A DNA stretch of 64,000 nt from Pseudomonas sp. ABC1 (GCF_013395055.1 NZ_CP058349.1:1982001-2046000), one strand, 5' to 3'. Positions 53,486 through 62,500 are shown, numbered from the stretch's first letter. Program-made: numbers and translations. The notes: generated from the sequence alone by a model not told the origin.

Positions 53486-54772
53486 ATGTCAGCCTCTACG
53501 AACACATCGCCCGATACCCGCTCCAGCCAACAGGCCGTCGAAGCATGCATCGAGCGGTTCCACCAGACCGAAGAGCGCATCCAGGCCTTCCAGTGGTTCG
53601 ATGAAGAGCGTGCCCGCGAGGAGGCACGCTTCCAGGACCAGCGCACCGACGCCGCGCCGCTGGCCGGACTGGTCATAGGCATCAAGGACCTGATCGATAC
53701 CGCCGATGCACCCGCGACCTACGGCTCGCCGATCTACGCGAACCACCGCCCGGCCAAGGATGCGCTCATCGTGAGCCGTCTGCGGCAGGCCGGGGCCGTG
53801 CCCTTCGGCAAGACCGTGACGACCGAGTTCGCCCTGTTCAACCCGCCCAAGACCCGCAATCCGTGGAAGCTGGATCGCACACCGGGCGGCTCATCGTCCG
53901 GTTCGGCCGCCGCCGTGGCCGCTGGCGTGGTGCCGGTCGCCCTGGGCACGCAGACTGCCGGCTCGGTCATTCGCCCGGCCGCGTTCTGTGGAATCTTCGG
54001 CTTCAAGCCCAGCTTCGATGCCCTGCCGGCGGATGGCGTCAAGACGATCAGCCCGTCCCTCGACACCGTGGGCCTGATGGCCCGCCGCATCGAAGACATC
54101 CAGACCGTTTTCGATGCGGTAAGAAGCGAGCGCCCAGCCCACCCGACAGCGCTTCCGGTGAGCCTGAACATCGCCTTCATGCGCACCCCATGGTGGTCGG
54201 ACATCACCCCGGACATCCGTGCGCACGTCGAGGCCGCCGCACAGCGTCTGGCTGCCGAGAGCACGTCGTTCGGGGTCCACGAATCGCCGTACAACACCCT
54301 GTTCGGCGAGTTGACCACCGCCCAGCAGGCGCTCATGGGAGGCGAAGTACTGGCCAACCTGGCCCGTGAACGCCGTGACCATGCGGCGGACATCTCGCAG
54401 GTCCTGAGCCGCTACCTGGACCAGGTGGCCCAGGCAGACCCTCGTAATGAAGCGGCCGCACGGACTACCATCGAGCGCGTCAAGAACGATCCAGATCTGA
54501 TTTTCGGTGATGCGCACCTCATCCTGAGCCCTTCGACACTGACCGAAGCGCCCACCCGAGAGTCGACCGGCGACCCCTTGCTGTGCCGCGCATGGACAGC
54601 CCTCGGCATCCCGAGCATCAACCTGCCCATCGGCTTCGGCCAGGACGGGCTACCCATTGGCCTGCAGTTGGCCGCACGCCCAGGACACGACGACCTGCTG
54701 CTGGCCGCTGCCTCACGTATCGCGCAACACCTCGGCATCACTACCGCACCGACGCCCGAACTCAAGCCTTGA
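53486..54772 (+). CDS. Amidase-signature enzyme, malonamidase E2-like
   Basis: 428 residues. Catalytic Ser-cisSer-Lys triad visible: Lys in VIGIKDLIDTADAP, cis-Ser in TPGGSSSGSAAAVAAG, nucleophile Ser in LGTQTAGSVIRPAA. The blocks GSPIYANH, GKTVTTEFA, KPSFDALPADGVK and SLDTVGLMARR resemble malonamidase E2 as I remember it, which hydrolyses malonamate to malonate and ammonia. Cytoplasmic. Combined with an MdcR-like regulator this suggests a dicarboxylic monoamide or a related amide as substrate (inference). Confidence 0.88.
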   Translation: MSASTNTSPDTRSSQQAVEACIERFHQTEERIQAFQWFDEERAREEARFQDQRTDAAPLAGLVIGIKDLIDTADAPATYGSPIYANHRPAKDALIVSRLRQAGAVPFGKTVTTEFALFNPPKTRNPWKLDRTPGGSSSGSAAAVAAGVVPVALGTQTAGSVIRPAAFCGIFGFKPSFDALPADGVKTISPSLDTVGLMARRIEDIQTVFDAVRSERPAHPTALPVSLNIAFMRTPWWSDITPDIRAHVEAAAQRLAAESTSFGVHESPYNTLFGELTTAQQALMGGEVLANLARERRDHAADISQVLSRYLDQVAQADPRNEAAARTTIERVKNDPDLIFGDAHLILSPSTLTEAPTRESTGDPLLCRAWTALGIPSINLPIGFGQDGLPIGLQLAARPGHDDLLLAAASRIAQHLGITTAPTPELKP

Positions 54773-54820
54773 GGCAGTGACCGGCGTTCCACACCCACCA
54801 GAGAGAGGAAACGACAACAT

Positions 54821-54961
54821 GGCCCGCGCTTGAGCGGGCCAGCGATGAACCAGGAACAGTGGCCAACGTGAGACTCAGCCCGGCCGCTCTTGCTCGTGCA
54901 ATAACAAGAAATACCCGGTGACCCGTTAATAAAAACAACTATGAACCGCCTGGCGCGGTTC
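54821..54961 (+). other. Structured leader with two mini-ORF hairpins before dctP
   Basis: GGCCCGC/GCGGGCC (54821-54840) and GAACCGC/GCGGTTC (54943-54961) each form 7-bp hairpins. Each overlaps a mini-ORF: ATG-GCC-CGC-GCT-TGA at 54819, with AGAGAGGA upstream, and an 8-codon ATG...TGA at 54941. The first hairpin may simply end the amidase transcript. The 215-nt gap otherwise holds the AT-rich leader of the TRAP operon. Confidence 0.45.
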
Positions 54962-54987
54962 TGATGTGTCTACCCAGGAGAATGCCC

Positions 54988-55980
54988 ATGCACCCTCTGC
55001 TCCGTTACTCCGCAGCAGCCATGCTGCTTGCCGCCAGCGCCACCACGCTCGCCCAGACCACCCTGCGCGTTTCGCACCAGTTCCCCGGTAATTCCGGCGA
55101 CCCCCGTGATGAAATGGTGCAGATCATTGCCCGCGAAGTGGAAGAGGCCAACGTCGGCCTGAAACTGCAGATATTCCCCGCGTCCTCGCTGTACAAGGCC
55201 AACGAGCAGTGGGGCGCGATGACGCGCGGCCAGCTCGACATGACCGCCCTGCCGCTGGACTACGCCTCGGGCCGCGTACCGCAGTTCTCCGCCACCCTGA
55301 TGCCGGGCCTGGTGCACAACTACGAGCACGCCCAGCGCCTCAACCAGTCCGACTTCATCAAGGAAATCCACGCCATTGCCGAAAAGAATGGCGCGATCAT
55401 CCTGGCCGACGCCTGGCTGGCCGGTGGCTTCGCCTCAAAGAGCAGTTGCATCACTGACCCTGAAACCATCAAGGGCCAGGTGATCCGCGCCGCCGGTCCG
55501 GCCTTCGAGCAGATGCTGGCCAGCGCCGGCGCGTCGATCTCCTCGATGCCGTCCTCGGAAATCTACACCGGGATGCAGACGGGCGTACTGGACGCCGCCA
55601 ACACCTCCAACGACAGCTTCGTGTCCTACCGCCTGTACGAGCAGGTCAAGTGCATGACCGCCCCGGGAGATAACGCCCTGTGGTTCATGTACGAGCCGGT
55701 GCTGATCTCCAAGAAATCCTTCGAACGCCTCAACGAGGCACAGCAGGAGGCCCTGCTGCGTGGTGCCCGCAAGGCCGAGGCTTATTTCGCCGAAGAGGGT
55801 CCCAAAGGCGAGCAGCGCATGAAGGATATTTTCACCAAGGCTGGCGTTGAGGTGGTCACGCTGAGCAAGGAGCAGCATGACGCCTGGATGGAGATCGCCC
55901 GCAACTCCGCCTACAAGGTGTTCTCCGAACGTGTCAAAGGTGGCAAGGAACTGCTGGACAAGGCCCTCGCGGTTCAATGA
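54988..55980 (+). CDS. TRAP transporter substrate-binding protein (DctP family)
   Basis: 330 residues from ATG 54988, chosen because AGGAG sits at the right distance; ATGs at 54964 and 54982 are poorer. Signal peptide to about residue 22 (ATTLAQ). DctP fold with the Arg that usually clamps a carboxylate in IKGQVIRAAGPAFEQML, and NTSNDSFVSYRLYEQ. Two Cys (SSCIT, VKCMT) could form a disulfide. Captures an organic acid in the periplasm for the DctQM channel encoded downstream. Confidence 0.93.
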   Translation: MHPLLRYSAAAMLLAASATTLAQTTLRVSHQFPGNSGDPRDEMVQIIAREVEEANVGLKLQIFPASSLYKANEQWGAMTRGQLDMTALPLDYASGRVPQFSATLMPGLVHNYEHAQRLNQSDFIKEIHAIAEKNGAIILADAWLAGGFASKSSCITDPETIKGQVIRAAGPAFEQMLASAGASISSMPSSEIYTGMQTGVLDAANTSNDSFVSYRLYEQVKCMTAPGDNALWFMYEPVLISKKSFERLNEAQQEALLRGARKAEAYFAEEGPKGEQRMKDIFTKAGVEVVTLSKEQHDAWMEIARNSAYKVFSERVKGGKELLDKALAVQ

Positions 55981-56064
55981 TTGCCAGGGCGGGGCCGCCT
56001 CCACACCGGTCCTGCCCGCTCCCTATAGCACCCCCACAGGGTGACAAGGTTTCAAGGAGTTCCT

Positions 56065-56562
56065 ATGTCCAGACGCTTCATTCTCGCCATCGAGACGCTC
56101 TCTCGCGTGGGTGGCGTCAGCGCGGTCATCCTGCTGATCACGGCAATGGCCGTCATGTGCCAGATGATCTTCATGCGCTATGTCTTCAAGGCCCCCACCA
56201 TCTGGCAGACAGAGGTGGTGGTGTTCGCGGCCACTGCGGCGATCTTCATCGGCGCACCGTATGTGCTGATGAAAAAAGGCCATGTGGGTGTCGATGTGCT
56301 GGAGCTGATGCTTTCCAGCAATAGCCGCCGCTGGCTGAAGCTGGTCGGTTCACTGCTGGGAATACTGTTCTGCGTGCTGATGAGCATCAGCAGTCTCATC
56401 TACGTCCATGAGGCCTGGGAAGGTGGCTGGACCACTCCGACCATCGCCGCGATTCCACTGTGGATACCGGCTGCTCCCATGGCGGCGGGTTTCTGCCTGC
56501 TGTGCCTGCAGTACCTGGTGGAAATCCTCAAGCTGATCAAAACAAGAGGAGAAGCACTATGA
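56065..56562 (+). CDS. TRAP transporter small membrane subunit (DctQ)
   Basis: 165 residues from ATG 56065 (AAGGAG 6 nt upstream). Four membrane helices; the family region FMRYVFKAPTIWQTEVVVFA followed by GAPYVLMKKGHVGVD is clear. Bridges DctP docking and the large subunit. Stop overlaps the dctM start (ATGA). Confidence 0.93.
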   Translation: MSRRFILAIETLSRVGGVSAVILLITAMAVMCQMIFMRYVFKAPTIWQTEVVVFAATAAIFIGAPYVLMKKGHVGVDVLELMLSSNSRRWLKLVGSLLGILFCVLMSISSLIYVHEAWEGGWTTPTIAAIPLWIPAAPMAAGFCLLCLQYLVEILKLIKTRGEAL

Positions 56563-57875
56563 GCCCAACCATGGCTGGCATATTGCTGATCACCGCCCTG
56601 CTTCTGTTCCTCGGTACAGGCATGCCTATCGCCTTCGCCCTCGGCCTCGCGGCCATGGGCGGCCTATTCCTGGCGATGGGCTTCGACGTCATCGGCATCG
56701 TCGCCGAGACCATGTTCGCCGGTATCGGCAACCTGGCTTTCGTTTCCATCCCGATGTTCGTGCTGATGGGCGCCTTCGTCGCCGGCACACCGGCCGGGGC
56801 CGACCTCTATCGCGCCCTCGACCGCTGGATGTACAAAATCCCCGGTGGCCTGGTGCTGTCCAACATCGGCGCCTGCGCGGTGTTCTCCGGCATGACCGGC
56901 TCCAGCCCGGCGACCTGTGCCGCCATCGGCAAGATGGGTATCCCGGAGATGATCAACCGTGGCTACCCGGCCTCGGTGGCCACCGGCTCAATCGCCGCTG
57001 GCGGCACCCTGGGCATCCTGCTGCCGCCATCGGTGACCATGATTGTCTACGGTATCGCCACCGAGACCTCCATCGGCCGCCTGTTCCTGGCCGGTGTAAT
57101 GCCCGGTCTGATGCTGACCGTCATGTTCATGTGCTGGGCGGTGATCGACGCCAAGCGCAAGGGCTTCAAGTTCAGCGGCACCGGCGTCTACTACAGCCTG
57201 CGGGACAAGCTGTCGGTACTGCCCAAAGTGCTGCCACTGATCCTGATCATCATCGCCATTCTCTATGTGCTCTATGGCGGCGTCGCCACGCCGTCGGAAG
57301 CAGCCGGCGCGGGTGCCATGATGACGCTGGTGGTGGTGGTGCTGGTCTACCGCCTGTTCAAGGTGCGCAGCCTGAGCGGCATCTTCGGTGCAGGCATGCG
57401 TGAAAGCATCATGATCATGATGATCATGGCCTCGGCGGAGCTCTTCGCCTTCGCCCTGTCCTCGCTGTACATCACCCAGTCGGTGGCCGAGGTGATCGCC
57501 AGCCTGGAAGTGAACCGCTGGGTACTGATGGGCCTGATCAACGTGTTCCTGCTGGTCGCCGGGCTGTTCCTGCCGCCGGTCGCCGTGATCGTGATGACCG
57601 CACCGCTGCTGTTCCCCATCGTCACCCAGGCCGGCTTCGACCCCTACTGGTTCGCGGTGATCCTGACCATCAACATGGAGATCGGCCTGATCACGCCGCC
57701 GGTGGGCCTGAACCTGTTCGTCATCAACGGTATCGCACCGAACATCCCGACCCGGGAAATCCTCTGGGGCGCACTGCCGTACGTCCTGGTGATGGCACTG
57801 GCGATCTTCATCATGTGCCTGTTCCCGGATATCGCCACCTTCCTGCCGGAATATGTGATGGGCCCGGCCATCTAG
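56559..57875 (+). CDS. TRAP transporter large membrane subunit (DctM)
   Basis: 438 residues, 12 or more membrane segments. GTGMPIAFALGLAAMGG, FVSIPMFVLMGAFVAGTPAGADLY, GSSPATCAAIGKMGIPEM, GGTLGILLPPSVTMIVYGI and ITPPVGLNLFVINGI are standard DctM blocks. Na+-driven permease with DctQ. Followed by a strong terminator that ends the island. Confidence 0.95.
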   Translation: MSPTMAGILLITALLLFLGTGMPIAFALGLAAMGGLFLAMGFDVIGIVAETMFAGIGNLAFVSIPMFVLMGAFVAGTPAGADLYRALDRWMYKIPGGLVLSNIGACAVFSGMTGSSPATCAAIGKMGIPEMINRGYPASVATGSIAAGGTLGILLPPSVTMIVYGIATETSIGRLFLAGVMPGLMLTVMFMCWAVIDAKRKGFKFSGTGVYYSLRDKLSVLPKVLPLILIIIAILYVLYGGVATPSEAAGAGAMMTLVVVVLVYRLFKVRSLSGIFGAGMRESIMIMMIMASAELFAFALSSLYITQSVAEVIASLEVNRWVLMGLINVFLLVAGLFLPPVAVIVMTAPLLFPIVTQAGFDPYWFAVILTINMEIGLITPPVGLNLFVINGIAPNIPTREILWGALPYVLVMALAIFIMCLFPDIATFLPEYVMGPAI

Positions 57876-57896
57876 CACGTTGTCATCTGCCTTTTG

Positions 57897-57931
57897 GGGT
57901 GGCCTCCAGCCGGAGTCCACCCTTTTTTTTT
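57897..57931 (+). terminator. Rho-independent terminator of the TRAP operon
   Basis: GGGTGG-C-CTCC / GGAG-T-CCACCC around loop AGCC, followed by a run of nine T (57923-57931). Starts 21 nt after the dctM stop. The remaining ~140 nt to the DUF2789 gene show no other clear signal. Confidence 0.93.
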
Positions 57932-58075
57932 CGACCGCCTTTCGGGTCGTCGCGGTTGTGATGCACCAAAGGACTCCGCGTGGCTGGAAGGCCCGTGGAA
58001 AGGTGAAGGATGGAACCTATTGTGGTATTGAATGGACCATCCATGGAGTATTCGAACACCGACCGGAGGTAACCC

Positions 58076-58333
58076 ATGAGCAACGCCATCCCGCGCATGA
58101 CCAATCTGTTCCTGCAACTCGGCCTGGAGGCCGACGAGGCGGCCATTGCGCAATTCATCAAGACCCACCAGCTGTCCACGGACATCAGCATTACCGAGGC
58201 CCCCTACTGGAACGATGCCCAGCGCCAGTTCCTCGGCGAGCAGATCAAGAGCGATGCCGCCTGGGCGATCGTCGTGGATCAACTGAACGAGTCCCTGCAC
58301 GAAGACGCGGTCAAGGCACAGAGCGGCCTCTGA
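58076..58333 (+). CDS. DUF2789 family protein
   Basis: 85 residues. NLFLQLGLEADEAAIAQFIK, LSTDISITEAPYWNDAQRQF and the end region AAWAIVVDQLNESLHED fit DUF2789, a small acidic family of Pseudomonas and relatives with no known function. GGAGG precedes the ATG. Confidence 0.9.
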   Translation: MSNAIPRMTNLFLQLGLEADEAAIAQFIKTHQLSTDISITEAPYWNDAQRQFLGEQIKSDAAWAIVVDQLNESLHEDAVKAQSGL

Positions 58334-58396
58334 TCGCCCACACCTCCCTATCCGGACGCAGAGCGGGCTTGCCAATGAACGCCCCGGCAGAGCCTT

Positions 58397-58418
58397 CACG
58401 GCCAAGGCCGCTCCTGCG
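58397..58418 (-). repeat. Pseudomonas REP-like half-palindrome
   Basis: Minus strand reads CGCAGGAGCGGCCTTGGCCG, the core of a REP type very common in Pseudomonas intergenic regions (recalled), with GGCC/GGCC pairing. Lies between DUF2789 and the second ECF sigma gene. Confidence 0.6.
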
Positions 58419-58512
58419 ACGACCGCCTGCTCCGGCGGATGCCTTGAAAACCGTCCTCGCCACAACATAGACTGAGAGACATTCGCATCACTGGCCAGCG
58501 CCGGAGCAAGAC

Positions 58513-59031
58513 GTGCATACCGCCCATCCGACTGAAAAGCCAGCACCCGACAGCGTGGACAAACTCTACAGCGAGCACCATCCCTGGCTGAAAGGCTGGT
58601 TGCGGCGACGCCTGAACGACTCCGAAGATGCCGCCGACCTGGCCCAGGACACCTTCCTGCGCGTATTGTCCTCCCGCAGCGGCGAAGCCCTGCGCGAACC
58701 GCGCCATTACCTGGCGACCATCGCCCGGGGCCTGGTCATCGATCATTACCGCCGCCGCCATCTGCAACAGGCTTACCTGGAAGCCCTGGCCAGCCACCCG
58801 GAACACCATGCCATCTCGGCCGAAGAGCGTGTCGTGCTGCTCGACACCCTGGTCGCCATCGACCATATGCTAGACGGGCTGGGGGCACGCACCCGTGGCA
58901 TCTTCCTTGCCGTGCAACTGGAAGGCCTGAGCTACGAGCGCACGGCCGAACGCCTGGGGGTTTCGGTCAGCACAGTGCGCAAGCACCTGGCCCGCGCCCT
59001 GATGCATTGCCTGCTGCTGGACGACGCCTGA
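58513..59031 (+). CDS. ECF sigma factor, FecI type, system 2
   Basis: 172 residues from GTG 58513, with GGAG 8 nt upstream. Region 2 DAADLAQDTFLRVLSSRSG and region 4 YERTAERLGVSVSTVRKHLARAL. Strikingly like the system 1 sigma (DAADLAQDTFLRVL and FLAVQLEGL identical). Stop overlaps the fecR ATG by one base. No convincing Fur box was seen upstream, unlike system 1. Confidence 0.93.
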   Translation: MHTAHPTEKPAPDSVDKLYSEHHPWLKGWLRRRLNDSEDAADLAQDTFLRVLSSRSGEALREPRHYLATIARGLVIDHYRRRHLQQAYLEALASHPEHHAISAEERVVLLDTLVAIDHMLDGLGARTRGIFLAVQLEGLSYERTAERLGVSVSTVRKHLARALMHCLLLDDA

Positions 59032-59957
59032 TGCGCAACGCGCTGGGGCAGGCGGTCGAATGGCACGTGCGCCTGCATGACAGTCAGGCCGATGCCACCG
59101 ACCAGGCCGCCTGGCAAACCTGGCTGGAAGCCGACCCACGCCACGCCGAAGCCTGGCAACGCCTGGAGCGCCTGCAACGGCGCATGCACGGCGTGCCTGC
59201 CGAGCTGGCCCTGCCCGCCCTCGAACAGGCCGGGCAACGGCGGCGCAGCCTGCTCAAGGGGCTGGCGCTGTTCGCCGGGCTCGGCACCCTTGGCTGGCAG
59301 GGTTACCGCCTGTCGCCGCTGAGCGTCGACCATTCCACCGCCGTCGGTCAGCGCCTGAGCCTGACCCTCGCCGACGGCAGCCGGCTCGAACTCAACACCG
59401 AGACCCGAGTGAATATCCGCTTCGACGCGGGCCAGCGCCTGGTGCATCTGCTCGCCGGGGAAATCTTCGTCGAAACCGCTCACGACCCGCGCCCCTTCAA
59501 GGTCCAGACCGCACAAGGCGAGACACTGGCGCTCGGCACCCGTTTCAGCGTGCGCCAGCAGGATGGACTGACCCGGGTCGCGGTCGAGCAGCACGCCGTC
59601 GAGGTACGGCCAAGGCTGGCACCCGGGCAGGTACAGCGGCTGGAAGCGGGCCAGCAGATGACCTTCAGCGCTGAACGCCTCGGCACCTTGCAGGCTGCTC
59701 CCGACGATGCCTCGGCCTGGACCCGTGGCCTGCTGGTGGTGATCGACTGGCGCCTGGGGGATTTCATCGAGGAACTGTCGCGCTACCGCCCAGGCTATCT
59801 CGGCTGTGCCGAAGCAGTCGCCGGGCTGCGGGTTTCCGGGGCCTTCCTGCTCGACGACAGCGATGCCGTGCTGGCCAATCTGCAAGCTTCGCTGCCGGTC
59901 GAGGTGCGGCGCTTCTCGCGCTATTGGGCGCGGATCGAGGCGTTGCCGGGCGGCTGA
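59031..59957 (+). CDS. FecR-type anti-sigma / sigma regulator, system 2
   Basis: 308 residues from ATG 59031. Cytoplasmic WQTWLEADPRHAEAWQRLER, membrane span near 80-95 (LLKGLALFAGLGTLGW), FecR domain (LTLADGSRLELNTETRV) and C-terminal LSRYRPGYLGC. Same layout as system 1. Transmits the occupied-receptor signal to the sigma factor. Confidence 0.94.
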   Translation: MRNALGQAVEWHVRLHDSQADATDQAAWQTWLEADPRHAEAWQRLERLQRRMHGVPAELALPALEQAGQRRRSLLKGLALFAGLGTLGWQGYRLSPLSVDHSTAVGQRLSLTLADGSRLELNTETRVNIRFDAGQRLVHLLAGEIFVETAHDPRPFKVQTAQGETLALGTRFSVRQQDGLTRVAVEQHAVEVRPRLAPGQVQRLEAGQQMTFSAERLGTLQAAPDDASAWTRGLLVVIDWRLGDFIEELSRYRPGYLGCAEAVAGLRVSGAFLLDDSDAVLANLQASLPVEVRRFSRYWARIEALPGG

Positions 59958-59972
59958 AAATTTTTCTGCTCC

Positions 59973-60002
59973 AGGGGTAACAGATTTCAATTCTCGTTCG
60001 GC
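59973..60002 (+). promoter_or_regulatory. Predicted ECF-sigma promoter of receptor 2
   Basis: AGGGGTAAC...ATTCTCGTTCGGC, 26/30 identical to the element at 10475-10504 (minus), ending 59 nt before the ATG of the receptor. An AT-rich stretch (AAAATTTTTCT) precedes it. Confidence 0.8.
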
Positions 60003-60061
60003 TCTCCATGGGTCCACGGCCTGAGCGCCACCCAGACTCATCTCCGAAGGAGCCCCATTCC

Positions 60062-62458
60062 ATGATGCAAACCACCCCTCTGCTTCGCGCCATCCGCCTG
60101 GCCGCACTGGCCCTGAGCCTGGGCGGGCCGGCACTGCTGGGCGCCCTGCCGGCCCAGGCCCAGAGCGAAACCAGCCACTACGACATTCCGGCCGGCCCAC
60201 TGGGCACCGTGCTCAGCCAGTTCGCCGCCGCCAGCGGGGTGATGCTTACCTTCGGCTCCGAACAGACCGGCAACCAGCAGTCCAACGGACTGCATGGCAA
60301 CTACAGCCTGGAGCAGGGGTTCGCCCATCTCCTGCAAGGCAGCGACCTGCAGGTGCAGAAGACCGGGGAACGCCGCTACGTACTGGTGACGCCCGGCAGC
60401 GGTTCGCTGGACCTGGGCACGACCAGCATCACCGGCCTCGCGCCCAATGCCTCCGCCCTGGTCGACGAACTGCCGGGTGGCTTGCAGGCACGTGGCGGCC
60501 GGGCCGGCCTGCTGGGCAACAAGGACACCATGGACCTGCCGTTCAGCATCTCCAGCTACACCGAGCGCTTCCTGAAGAACCAGCGCGCAGTCACCGTCGC
60601 CGACGCGCTGGCTTATGACGCCTCGGTGTCGATCAGCCAGACCGGCGGCATGGTCGACTCCTACGCGGTGCGCGGCTTCCCCTATGCCGAGGGCAATGTC
60701 GGGGAAATGACCTTCGACGGCGTCTATGGCGTGGCGCCCAACTACCGTGTCTTCACCCAGTACGCCGAGCGCATCGAAGTGTTCAAGGGCGCCAGCGGCC
60801 TGCTCTACGGCATGTCCCCCGACAGCGGCGTGGGCGGCGTGATCAACATCGTGCCCAAACGTGCGCCCGATGCCGGCCTGCTGGAGCTGACCGGCAGCTA
60901 CAGCGGCGAATCCTCGGTGGGCGGGCACATCGACGTCGGCCAGCGCTTCGGTGCCGACAAGCGCTTCGGCATCCGCGTGAACGCGGCCCATGAACAGGGC
61001 GACACCGGCATCGACAACCAGCACCGCGAACTGTCGGTCGGCTCCCTGGCGCTCGACTACCGTGGCGAACGCCTGACGGCGACACTGGATGCCATCGTGC
61101 AGAACGAGAAATGGGACGCGCCCTCGCGGGTCTACAGCCTGGCCAGCGGCCTCAAGGTGCCGGGCGCGCCTGACGGGGAAACCAACCCGACGCAGAAGTG
61201 GGGCTGGTCGGAGATGGACGACCGCTCGCTGCTGCTGGGCATGGAATACCAGTTGCACGATGATTTCGAAGTCTTCGCCAACGTCGGCAACGGCTTCTCC
61301 CGTGTGGACCGTTCCTACGACCAGTTGCTGTCGATCACCAACGCCGCCGGAGACATCAGCTCGACCCAGCGCGACGCCCGCTTCGAGGTCGAACGCGATA
61401 CCGCCAGCCTGGGCTTTCGCACCCGCTTCGACACTGCGGCGATCAAGCACGAACTCTCGGTGCAGGCCAGCCAGTTCCAGGTCACCAACTACCTGAGCCT
61501 GAACAATGGCGTCACCCTGCAGAGCAATATCTACGACCCGGTCTACTACCCGGAACAAACGCCCGCCTCGGCCGGCTCCGCACCACGGGTCTCGGAGACC
61601 GAACTGTCCGGCGTCGCCCTGGCCGACACCCTGTCCGTCCTCGACGAGCGGGTACAACTGATACTCGGTCTGCGCCAGCAACGCGTCACTTCGGACAACT
61701 GGGACCGCGTGACCCGGGTGCGCGGCACGCCCTACAGCGACCGGGCGCTGACGCCCTCGGCCGGCCTGATCTTCCGCCCAACGCCCAACACCATGCTCTA
61801 TGCCAGCTACATCGAAGGCCTGAGCAAAGGTGACGTGGCCCCTTCCACGGCAAGCAACGCGGGCGAGACCCTGGCACCCTACGAGTCCGAGCAGTACGAG
61901 GTCGGTTTCAAGGTCGACTACCGCAACCTGAACGCCAGCATCAGCGCCTTCCAGATCACCAAGCCCAGCGGCCAGCTCGACGGTACGGTCTACCGCGCCG
62001 GCGCCGAACAGCGCAATCGCGGTATCGAGCTGAACGTGCAAGGCGAGGCCAGCGCCGGACTGCGGCTGTTGAGTGGCGTGACACTGCTGGATGCCGAACT
62101 GACCAGAACCGGCAATACGGCCAACGAAGGCAACCAGGCCGTCGGCGCGCCGAGGCTGCAGGCCAAGCTCGGCGTGGAATGGGATACGCCCTGGCTGGCC
62201 GGCTTCACCCCGACCGCAGGCATCATCCATGTCGGCAAGCAGTACATCGACCAGGCGAACTCGGCCCACCTGCCAGCCTGGACCCGCTTCGACTTCGGCG
62301 CCCGCTACGTCACGGACATCGGCGACCAGCAGGTGACCTTCCGCGCCAACCTGCAGAACGCGTTCAATCGCAACTACTGGTCCGGCGTCTCCCAATGGAG
62401 CGCCTTCTCCCTCGGTGCGCCACGGACGCTCAGCCTGTCCACCAGCATCGCATTCTGA
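60062..62458 (+). CDS. TonB-dependent siderophore receptor with signalling domain, system 2
   Basis: 798 residues. AAGGAG precedes the ATG at 60062. Signal peptide to about residue 36 (PAQAQ), STN domain (IPAGPLGTVLSQFAAASGVM), plug (DTMDLPFSISSYTERFLKNQ, SYAVRGFPY, GLLYGMSPDSGVGGVINIV) and barrel ending in Phe. Plug pattern DxPFSxSxYT places it with ferrichrome/catecholate-type siderophore receptors (FcuA/FoxA group), different from the IutA-like receptor 1. The xenosiderophore is not determinable. Confidence 0.94.
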   Translation: MMQTTPLLRAIRLAALALSLGGPALLGALPAQAQSETSHYDIPAGPLGTVLSQFAAASGVMLTFGSEQTGNQQSNGLHGNYSLEQGFAHLLQGSDLQVQKTGERRYVLVTPGSGSLDLGTTSITGLAPNASALVDELPGGLQARGGRAGLLGNKDTMDLPFSISSYTERFLKNQRAVTVADALAYDASVSISQTGGMVDSYAVRGFPYAEGNVGEMTFDGVYGVAPNYRVFTQYAERIEVFKGASGLLYGMSPDSGVGGVINIVPKRAPDAGLLELTGSYSGESSVGGHIDVGQRFGADKRFGIRVNAAHEQGDTGIDNQHRELSVGSLALDYRGERLTATLDAIVQNEKWDAPSRVYSLASGLKVPGAPDGETNPTQKWGWSEMDDRSLLLGMEYQLHDDFEVFANVGNGFSRVDRSYDQLLSITNAAGDISSTQRDARFEVERDTASLGFRTRFDTAAIKHELSVQASQFQVTNYLSLNNGVTLQSNIYDPVYYPEQTPASAGSAPRVSETELSGVALADTLSVLDERVQLILGLRQQRVTSDNWDRVTRVRGTPYSDRALTPSAGLIFRPTPNTMLYASYIEGLSKGDVAPSTASNAGETLAPYESEQYEVGFKVDYRNLNASISAFQITKPSGQLDGTVYRAGAEQRNRGIELNVQGEASAGLRLLSGVTLLDAELTRTGNTANEGNQAVGAPRLQAKLGVEWDTPWLAGFTPTAGIIHVGKQYIDQANSAHLPAWTRFDFGARYVTDIGDQQVTFRANLQNAFNRNYWSGVSQWSAFSLGAPRTLSLSTSIAF

Positions 62459-62461
62459 GGA

Positions 62462-62494
62462 TCATGCAGGGTGTGCCTCGCGCACCCTGCATGA
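62462..62494. terminator. 12-bp palindrome between convergent receptor 2 and DUF5064 genes
   Basis: TCATGCAGGGTG and CACCCTGCATGA with a 9-nt centre. Perfect arms, no T-tract. Likely bidirectional transcription stop. Confidence 0.6.
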
Positions 62495-62500
62495 CGTATC

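Noticed and set aside
58473..58487. Fur-like TGAGAGACATTCGCA before sigma 2
   Set aside because: Only about 9 of 15 positions fit the 7-1-7 pattern and the arms are not symmetrical; too weak to call.
60038..62395. 785-codon open frame antisense to receptor 2
   Set aside because: Gly/Val/Ala/Asp-rich translation typical of the complementary strand of a high-GC gene; the plus strand encodes a complete TonB receptor.
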